From Candidatus Palauibacter polyketidifaciens (GTDB lineage Bacteria; Gemmatimonadota; Gemmatimonadetes; Palauibacterales; Palauibacteraceae): DNA of 44,409 nt. The translations under genes were made by a program, and so were the position numbers. Below are positions 39,261 through 44,409 of this stretch, in pieces (the stretch's first letter is position 1; the number at the start of each line of letters is the position of its first letter). The notes beneath the pieces are model-generated. The model saw only the letters and a program-made list of their open reading frames with translations, had not been told where the DNA came from and did not search any database. The DNA lies in contig NZ_CANPVO010000028.1 of NCBI RefSeq assembly GCF_947581785.1, positions 1 through 44,409 on the forward strand, read 5' to 3'.

Positions 39261-40793
39261 TCAACGCTTGAAGTAGACGGGATCGGACGGCAGCGCGTCC
39301 ACGTCCACGATCCTGCCGGCGGCCATGACGACCGACTGTTTGCGGATGTTCGCGATATCGGCCAGGGGATCGGCGTCGAGCACGAGGAGGTCGGCGAGCT
39401 TGCCGGCTTCGATCGTGCCGAACTCGTCGAGCGCGCCCGCCGCGATGGCGCCGTTGCGGGTGGCGGCGACGATCGCCTCGCCCGGCGTCATCCCAAGTTC
39501 GACGAGACCCTCGATGGCGAGGATCGTCCCGATGCCGGGCTCCTGCCAGATGGGCTTGGGCGCGCGTCCGAATTCCGGCGCGACGCCCGCATAGTTGTCC
39601 GTGCCGAGGGTGGTGATGCACCCGCCGGCGATCAGCTTCTTCGCGTTCAGCCGGCGCATCTCGGTCCCGTATCCCAGCGCCCGCTGCTCGCGGCGAATCT
39701 GGTAGCTCGTCTTCTCGCGCTCCACGGGACGCCGCAGCCGCCCCCACTCGCGCGCCCGGGTCCCCTCCGCCTCGCGGGCCAAACGTTCCTCGGCCGCCGC
39801 GCGGTTCGCCAAGTGGCTCTCCCAGGCGGGACCGGTGATCGTGTTCACGATCATCGAGCACACGATGCCGCGGTCCACGATCTGCTGGACCAGGGCGTCC
39901 GATATCTCGCGGCTCGCGAGCACTTCGGGGTGCTGGATGAGATCGATCCCCGCTTCGACGGAGAGCCGCAATCCCTCCGGGTTCGTGGAATGGGTCTCCG
40001 CGATGAGGCCCCGCGCGTGCGTCTCCTCGACGATCACCCGCTGGGCCTCCGGCGAGAACCCGATCAGGGTGGGGAACGCCCAGTGACTCGTCCCCCCGTA
40101 CTTGAGGAAGTCCACCCCCTTGTCGAGGTACTCGCGGATGCTCGCCCGCAGCTCCTCCGGATACAGGTCCATCAAGTCCTCGCCCGCGCCCTGGGCGATG
40201 TGGTCGGAGAACTGTTCCTCGTAGAGCGAGAGGTCGTCCTCCGGAATGAGGGCGAAGGTGATCGAATAGGGTCCGCCCCAGCCGACGATGTTGCCGGCGA
40301 CCTGGAGCCGCGGCCCGATGGCCTTGCCCGAGGCGATCGCGTCCTGCACCTGCTGGAGTTCCGGGAGCGCGCCGTAGCTGTCGCGGAGGTGGGTGACGCC
40401 GAACTTGAGGTGCATCTGCGCAGCCTCGAGCGTGAGTTGGGGCCCCATCAACCGGTAGAAGACGGAACTCTCCTTCCGGTCCTTGTTGCCCCCGCCGTAA
40501 AGGGAGATGTGTACGTTCGTGTCCACGAAGCCGGGCGTGACGAACTTGCCGGCGCCGTCGATGACGCGCGCGTCACCCGGTACTTCGACCTCCGCGCGCG
40601 GACCCACGGCGGCGATGCGGTCCCCTTCCACGACGACGGTCGCATCGGAGAGCGGGGGGCCGCCGTTCCCGTCGATCAGGGTCGCGCCGACGATCGCGGT
40701 CGCCTGGCCCAGCAGCGGTCCGCTCGGGACGAGGACAACGAGGGAGGCCAGCGTGGCGGCGACGGAGAGGACGCGGCGGGGGGCGCGGAACAT
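39261..40793 (-). CDS. Exported amidohydrolase-family protein (imidazolonepropionase-like)
   Basis: 510 residues from ATG 40793, 7 bases after GAGGAGG. The signal peptide ends GPLLGQA (31). The amidohydrolase barrel is well preserved: TPGFVDTNVHISLYGG, DFLKYGGTS (metal-bridging lysine), IAETHSTNPEG, IDLIQHPEV and LGTDNYAG, followed by ATRNGAIAAG and GKLADLLVLDADPL. The first His of the usual HxH is Asn (N93-V-H95), so one metal ligand is altered, unlike the far more degraded homologue at 1105-2475. Probably a metal-dependent dipeptidase or cyclic amide hydrolase. First gene of a minus-strand group with the S9 peptidase. Confidence 0.88.
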   Translation of the reverse strand: MFRAPRRVLSVAATLASLVVLVPSGPLLGQATAIVGATLIDGNGGPPLSDATVVVEGDRIAAVGPRAEVEVPGDARVIDGAGKFVTPGFVDTNVHISLYGGGNKDRKESSVFYRLMGPQLTLEAAQMHLKFGVTHLRDSYGALPELQQVQDAIASGKAIGPRLQVAGNIVGWGGPYSITFALIPEDDLSLYEEQFSDHIAQGAGEDLMDLYPEELRASIREYLDKGVDFLKYGGTSHWAFPTLIGFSPEAQRVIVEETHARGLIAETHSTNPEGLRLSVEAGIDLIQHPEVLASREISDALVQQIVDRGIVCSMIVNTITGPAWESHLANRAAAEERLAREAEGTRAREWGRLRRPVEREKTSYQIRREQRALGYGTEMRRLNAKKLIAGGCITTLGTDNYAGVAPEFGRAPKPIWQEPGIGTILAIEGLVELGMTPGEAIVAATRNGAIAAGALDEFGTIEAGKLADLLVLDADPLADIANIRKQSVVMAAGRIVDVDALPSDPVYFKR

Positions 40794-40829
40794 GCGGGAA
40801 CCTCCTCGTTTCAGCGGAGCTTGCGTAAA

Positions 40830-40860
40830 TTGACACTAACAGCTTGCTCGACTCGCGAGT
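40830..40860 (+). promoter_or_regulatory. TTGACA box and 10-base palindrome in a divergent intergenic region
   Basis: In the 229 bases between the divergent amidohydrolase and ilvE genes there is a TTGACA (40830-40835) and a perfect palindrome ACTCGCGAGT (40851-40860) at -10 distance. No convincing -10 is seen on the plus strand. The palindrome could be an operator. Nothing else is recognisable in the gap. Confidence 0.25.
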
Positions 40861-41022
40861 AGCGGCCCGCTGCAACGGCGACGCCAGCGGTTGGCAGGGC
40901 GGGACGGTGCGCGTTAGGCTGTCGCATCCTGCCCATCCCGGACTCCGCCGAGGGAATGACGCGGCTTCGATGGGCGGGCCGACCACCACCGATGATAGAC
41001 GACTGACTACAGGCGAGAGATA

Positions 41023-42093
41023 ATGGCGACGATCACCACGAGATTCCCCCTCAGACACGTCGAGCGTTCACGGCTCGAATCCGTCGACTTCGACAACCTT
41101 CCGTTCGGCTCGATCTGGTCGGACCACATGTTCGTGGCCGACAACATCGACGGCGAATGGACCGACGCGGAGATCCGGCCCTACGGCCCGATGCCGATCT
41201 ACCCGAGTTCGAAGGGGCTCCAGTACGCCGTCTCGATGTTCGAAGGGTTCAAGGCGCACATGACCCCCGAGGGCGACCTCGCCGTCTTCCGGCCGGACAT
41301 GAACCAGAAGCGGTTCAACCGCACGGCGGCCCGGTTCGTGATGCCCGAACTCCCGAAGGATCTGTTCTTCGACGCGATGCGGGAACTGCTCGACGTCGAC
41401 CGCGGCTGGCTGCCCCGGGCGGACCAGGGCGCGCTCTACATCCGCCCCAGCTACTTCAGCACGGATCCGACGCTCAGCGTGGTGTCTGGCCGCTCGTTCC
41501 GCTACGTCCTGATGACGGCGCCCGTCGGGCTGTACTTCACCGGGTCGGAAACCGTCAGCCTCGTGACGACGCGCAAGTTCGTGCGGGCCTTCCCCGGCGG
41601 CACCGGCGGCCACAAGCCCGCGGCCAACTACGGGCCGACGATGCTGGCCTCCCAGCAGGCGCAGGCACAGGGGTACGACAACGTGATCTGGCTCGACGGC
41701 CACGAGGGCCGGTACGTCGAGGAGTGCGGGGTCATGAACATGTGGTTCGTCATCGACGGGACCGCGATCACGCCCCCGCTCGAGGGGACGATCCTCCCGG
41801 GCGTCACGCGCGACTCCCTGATCCGGCTATGCGGGGACTTCGGGATCCCGTGCGAGGTGCGCCGGATCGCCGTGGATGAACTCCTGGAGGCGCACGCCGC
41901 CGGCACGCTGAACGAAGCGTTCGGCTCGGGCACGGCCGCCACGGTGCAGCCCATCGACCGCCTCGGGCTTGACGGAACGGATGTCCTGCTTCCGCAACGT
42001 CCGGATTCCCTCGCGTCGCGGCTCAAGGCGGAACTCCACGGAATTCAGACCGGACGGGTCGAAGATCGCCACGGGTGGCTGTGGCGACCCTAG
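41023..42093 (+). CDS. ilvE: Branched-chain amino acid aminotransferase
   Basis: 356 residues, from ATG 41023 with GAGAGATA upstream. Fold-type IV PLP enzyme of the longer (BCAT type II) form. Landmarks: GLQYAVSMFEGFKAH (65-79), RFNRTAARFVMP, LYIRPSYFSTDP, the Schiff-base K198 in GGHKPAANYGPTM, EECGVMNMWFVIDG and LEGTILPGVTRDSL. It transfers amino groups between glutamate and Leu, Ile or Val. It stands alone, without ilv or leu neighbours, and is followed 43 bases later by the UPF0047-like gene on the same strand. Confidence 0.94.
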   Translation: MATITTRFPLRHVERSRLESVDFDNLPFGSIWSDHMFVADNIDGEWTDAEIRPYGPMPIYPSSKGLQYAVSMFEGFKAHMTPEGDLAVFRPDMNQKRFNRTAARFVMPELPKDLFFDAMRELLDVDRGWLPRADQGALYIRPSYFSTDPTLSVVSGRSFRYVLMTAPVGLYFTGSETVSLVTTRKFVRAFPGGTGGHKPAANYGPTMLASQQAQAQGYDNVIWLDGHEGRYVEECGVMNMWFVIDGTAITPPLEGTILPGVTRDSLIRLCGDFGIPCEVRRIAVDELLEAHAAGTLNEAFGSGTAATVQPIDRLGLDGTDVLLPQRPDSLASRLKAELHGIQTGRVEDRHGWLWRP

Positions 42094-42136
42094 GCATCGA
42101 CAGGACGGCGCGACCGTTCGAGGAGGTTTCATAGAC

Positions 42137-43306
42137 GTGTCATCGGATCCCCCGTTCAAGGCCACGCTCGGGATCAGACCCGCGTCCCGCACCGATTTCA
42201 TCGACGTGCGCGCGAGGCTGGTCGAGGAGTTCGGATCCGATTTCGCCCGGTATCCGAAGGCGCTCTACATCTCCCACCACACCACGGCGGGATACCTGGA
42301 CCAGCGGCTGGCGCAGCGGCTCGACAACGACCGGACGAGGCTGCAGGACTACATCAAGGTCTTCAACGAGATCTTTCCGCCCAACGCGGGATACGAACAC
42401 GATGAACTCCAGCTGCGGACCGAACTGACGGACGAACAGAAGGCGACGGAGCCGGAGAACGCGGACTCGCACCTGACCTTCATCGGCGCCGGGCTCCAGA
42501 GCGCCGCCTCGTACGATAACGAAGGAGGTCGGCCGGTCTGGTTCGTCGATCTCGATGGCGTCCACAGGGGCGGGACCCGCGATCGGCGGACGACGGTCGT
42601 GGGATACGGTTCGGAGGAAGTCGTGGCCCAAACCCAGTTGAGCGTTGAAGCCTCGCCTCGGGCCATCGATGCCATCGACCTCAGGGAACCGGAGTCCGGT
42701 TTCGTGGATCGGCTTCAGGATCTCGTCGAGGAAAACGGGATCTCCTTCGGACGACTCGATGTATCGCTCGCGGCGCAGGAAACCAACGCCAGCCTCACGG
42801 TCAACGAATACGAGCCGCTGCTGATGAAGAACGACCTTCGCGGGGTTCTCCTCAGCCCCCTGCGGTTCATGGCCGATCAGGGCAGAGAGGCCCTGAGGAC
42901 GCCGCTGTCGCTGCCCGGGAAGGCGCTGCGGTTACCGGGGAAGGCCCTGCGGCTGTCCGGCAAGGCGCTCAACGTCGCCAGGATGGGCACGACCGTACTG
43001 CGAACTTCTCCCGGTCCGGTTCTCGACACCGCCACGGTGGAAGCCGTCCACATCCTCAATTGGGCCCTCGAACGGATCGGCGTGGACGAGTCCGTCATCG
43101 CGCGGGTGTTGAACCGGGCCCTGGCCTTTCCGGTGTCGCGCTTCCAGGGCCTCAGGCGGGAAATCAGCCTGCCCGTGATCGACCGTGACGGGGATGGAAA
43201 CGGCGAGATCCCGTGGGGAACCTACCAGAGCCCCATTCTCATCCAGTGGAGGGCCCCGACCGAAACGACCCGCGAACTGGACGTGAAACTGGTCCGCTTC
43301 GCGTAG
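42137..43306 (+). CDS. UPF0047/YjbQ-like domain fused to an uncharacterised C-terminal region
   Basis: 389 residues from GTG 42137, with AGGAGG at 42121-42126. Residues 10-160 match the YjbQ/UPF0047 layout: RPASRTDFIDVRARLVEEFG, YISHHTTAGYLDQR (46-57), SHLTFIGAGL and PVWFVDLDGVHRGGTRDRRTTVVGY. YjbQ proteins are about 130-140 residues and have weak thiamin-phosphate-synthase activity in vitro. The other ~230 residues are unfamiliar: a helical stretch with three 7-residue repeats (LPGKALR, LPGKALR, LSGKALN; 259-279) and a closing beta region with a DRDGDGNGE calcium-loop-like motif (349-357). No signal peptide is seen. The substantial C-terminal extension is the odd feature. Confidence 0.62.
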   Translation: MSSDPPFKATLGIRPASRTDFIDVRARLVEEFGSDFARYPKALYISHHTTAGYLDQRLAQRLDNDRTRLQDYIKVFNEIFPPNAGYEHDELQLRTELTDEQKATEPENADSHLTFIGAGLQSAASYDNEGGRPVWFVDLDGVHRGGTRDRRTTVVGYGSEEVVAQTQLSVEASPRAIDAIDLREPESGFVDRLQDLVEENGISFGRLDVSLAAQETNASLTVNEYEPLLMKNDLRGVLLSPLRFMADQGREALRTPLSLPGKALRLPGKALRLSGKALNVARMGTTVLRTSPGPVLDTATVEAVHILNWALERIGVDESVIARVLNRALAFPVSRFQGLRREISLPVIDRDGDGNGEIPWGTYQSPILIQWRAPTETTRELDVKLVRFA

Positions 43307-43351
43307 CAGCGCCCCTCGGCGAAGTCCCGAGCCGTAACCCCGGCGGCCGTG

Positions 43352-43930
43352 TTACGCCGGGCCGGCGGCCGGGTCCTGAAGTGGGACTCCGAACACCTTG
43401 TCCTCGAGGCGGGCCACGCGACCGGTCTGCCGACCCTCGACCCCGCGCAGTTCGGTTCGCACTTCCGCGATTTCGGCCCGGAGATCGTCGCGGACGCCCC
43501 GTACCTCGCTCCGAAGCTCGGCGCGTACGGCCTGTATTTCGCCTCGGAGTTCTTCGCGCACCCCGTGTATCTCACCCCGCAGCTCATCTCGCACGCCGCG
43601 GATCTCACCCCGGAGCCGTTCTTCGAGACCCTTCATCTCGCCGCGAAGCCCCTTCCCGAGGTCGTTCATCTCGCCGCGCAGCTCTTCCGCAAGCTCCTTC
43701 ATCTCGCCGCGCAGCCCTTCCCCGAGCTCCTTCGTCTCGCCGCGCAGCCCTTCCCCGAGGCCCTTCATCTCGCCGCGCAGCCCTTCCTCGAGGCCCTTCA
43801 TCTCGCCGCGCATTTCCTTCATCTCGCCGCTGAGCTTGCGGATGGCGGCGTGGGCGAAAGCGCCGACCGCGGCGCCCACGCTGATGATGGTCAGCATCAG
43901 GGTGATGATTCCGGCCACGTCCAATCCCAT
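43352..43930 (-). CDS. Membrane-anchored protein with 11-residue coiled-coil repeats
   Basis: 192 residues from ATG 43930, 9 bases after GGGAG. Residues 4-30 form a single N-terminal membrane helix (VAGIITLMLTIISVGAAVGAFAHAAI). Residues 42-162 are eleven exact-length 11-residue repeats of the form GEMKGLEEGLR, drifting to GEIRGVRDELR and AEIAEVRTELR. Such hendecads predict a long right-handed or straight coiled coil of about 18 nm. A 30-residue tail with RVARLEDKVFGVPL closes the protein. No catalytic domain. Comparable anchored coiled coils act as spacers or scaffolds; the function here is unknown. It lies downstream of the SDR gene on the same strand. Confidence 0.75.
   Translation of the reverse strand: MGLDVAGIITLMLTIISVGAAVGAFAHAAIRKLSGEMKEMRGEMKGLEEGLRGEMKGLGEGLRGETKELGEGLRGEMKELAEELRGEMNDLGKGLRGEMKGLEERLRGEIRGVRDELRGEIHGVREELRGEIQAVRAELRSEVRGVRDDLRAEIAEVRTELRGVEGRQTGRVARLEDKVFGVPLQDPAAGPA
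43445..43807 (-). repeat. Eleven tandem 33-base units encoding hendecad repeats
   Basis: Each unit encodes one 11-residue repeat; units nearest the gene start (around 43600-43807) are most alike at DNA level, and those toward the 3' end have diverged. On the plus strand they read as variants of TTCATCTCGCCGCGCAGCCC. There are no spacers and the units stay in frame. Confidence 0.88.
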
Positions 43931-44029
43931 CTTCAGGGCTCCCGTCGAGGTTCCCGTGCGACGGCGACGCGACGGTCGCGCGCCGTTTCCGCACCAACCT
44001 CCGGGCAAGGATCAACTTGGGATCAAGTG

Positions 44030-44061
44030 GGCGTCGCTTCAACCGGAAAGTGCGCGACGCC
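44030..44061 (-). terminator. Possible hairpin between the SDR and coiled-coil genes
   Basis: GGCGTCGC (44030-44037) and GCGACGCC (44054-44061) are perfect complements with a 16-base loop, 20 bases beyond the SDR stop on the minus strand. No T tract follows, so it is a weak terminator candidate. Confidence 0.25.
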
Positions 44062-44080
44062 GGGCTTTAGGCGGCGGCCG

Positions 44081-44409
44081 TCAGACGAGCGAGCGGCCCT
44101 GTGAGCCGTCCACGGCGATGCAGGCGCCGGTGATCAGGCTGGCGCGCTCGGAGGCCAGGAACGTCACGACGTCCGCAACTTCGTCGGCTCGCCCGAACCG
44201 TCCCAGGGGCAGGTTCGCGTCGACGAACTTCCGCATCCCCTCCGGGTCCGATTTCACGCGCTTGTCCCAACTGCCGCCGGGGAACTGGATGGAGCCCGGC
44301 GCGACGCAGTTCACGCGGATGCTGTCCTTGGCGAGTTCCAACGCCATGATGCCCGCGGCCGAGATCAGCGCCGTCTTCGTCGTGTTGTAGATCGACAGCC
44401 CCGGGCCGC
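44081..44409 (-). CDS. Short-chain dehydrogenase/reductase (C-terminal part only)
   Basis: The gene enters from the right edge; about 108 C-terminal residues are present. The catalytic motif is YNTTK (Tyr and Lys of YxxxK), followed by the conserved ALELAKDSIRVNCVAPGSI segment after strand 5 and the closing GRADEVADVVTFLASERASLITGACIAVDGSQG. The N-terminal NAD(P)-binding Rossmann motif and catalytic Ser lie outside the window. The substrate is unknown. Only the 3' half is in view, so no operon statement can be made upstream. Confidence 0.92.
   Translation of the reverse strand, partial: GPGLSIYNTTKTALISAAGIMALELAKDSIRVNCVAPGSIQFPGGSWDKRVKSDPEGMRKFVDANLPLGRFGRADEVADVVTFLASERASLITGACIAVDGSQGRSLV

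Noticed and set aside
40956-41006. A 16-codon frame upstream of ilvE as a possible leader peptide
   Set aside because: It has only one Leu and one Ile, no terminator follows, and its ribosome site is too close to the ATG.
43445-43807. Regular 33-base repeats considered as a CRISPR array
   Set aside because: The units abut without spacers, stay in frame and drift gradually; they encode protein repeats, and no cas genes are present.
1-44409. tRNA, rRNA, IS elements, integrases, phage genes or attachment sites
   Set aside because: None could be recognised on either strand; the region reads as ordinary chromosome rather than a mobile island.

Overview
The window is a GC-rich bacterial chromosome segment with tightly packed genes and long spurious open frames on the opposite strand of most genes. 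The family mix suggests a Gemmatimonadota-like, Gram-negative, peptide-scavenging heterotroph. It includes a TonB-dependent receptor with a carboxypeptidase-regulatory-like domain, a DUF5117-type zinc metalloprotease, exported amidohydrolases, an S9 peptidase next to a six-bladed propeller, many exported hydrolases with signal peptides or lipoboxes, and a PBP1B-like class A PBP. The phylum is an inference from gene content; no rRNA gene is present.

Layout. 1-4.9 kb: the start of a metallo-beta-lactamase-fold protein, a PlsC-like acyltransferase, a degenerate amidohydrolase, an MscS channel, and a DUF411 lipoprotein followed by a ZIP-like membrane protein. 5-11.9 kb: a class A penicillin-binding protein divergent from a ZnuD-like TonB receptor, then a PotD-like binding protein and a PLP-dependent threonine/serine dehydratase. 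11.96-18.8 kb: a complete-looking histidine operon, hisG-hisC-hisB-hisH-hisF-(hisA-hisI-hisE-hisD), in which every junction overlaps. 18.7-22.1 kb: a small membrane protein, then an ECF sigma factor, a putative membrane anti-sigma factor, a YbjQ protein and an alpha/beta hydrolase. 22.1-27 kb: a binding lipoprotein divergent from an M20 peptidase, an APC permease and an EamA exporter, coupled through non-AUG starts. 27-33.2 kb: a Spy-like protein, two tandem paralogous serine-hydrolase lipoproteins and a large zinc metalloprotease. 33.3-40.8 kb (minus strand): an amidohydrolase, an S9 peptidase with a poly-Glu insert, a beta-propeller and a YfcC-type permease. 41-44.4 kb: a branched-chain aminotransferase, a UPF0047-like fusion protein, a membrane protein made of 11-residue repeats, and the end of an SDR gene.

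The most notable item is the histidine locus. Its last gene is a single 864-residue frame encoding HisA, HisI, HisE and HisD with their key catalytic motifs. The HisI-HisE-HisD order matches fungal HIS4, with HisA added in front. Upstream is what looks like a classical ribosome-mediated attenuator: a consensus -35 box, a 20-codon leader peptide rich in His and Tyr whose start almost coincides with the predicted transcription start, and mutually exclusive antiterminator and terminator helices with a T8 tract just before hisG. Other items worth attention are the 11-residue repeat coiled-coil protein, the UPF0047-like fusion, the ZIP-like/DUF411 pair, an ECF system whose putative anti-sigma lacks the zinc motif, and repeated use of CTGA, TTGA and GTGA overlaps for coupled translation.
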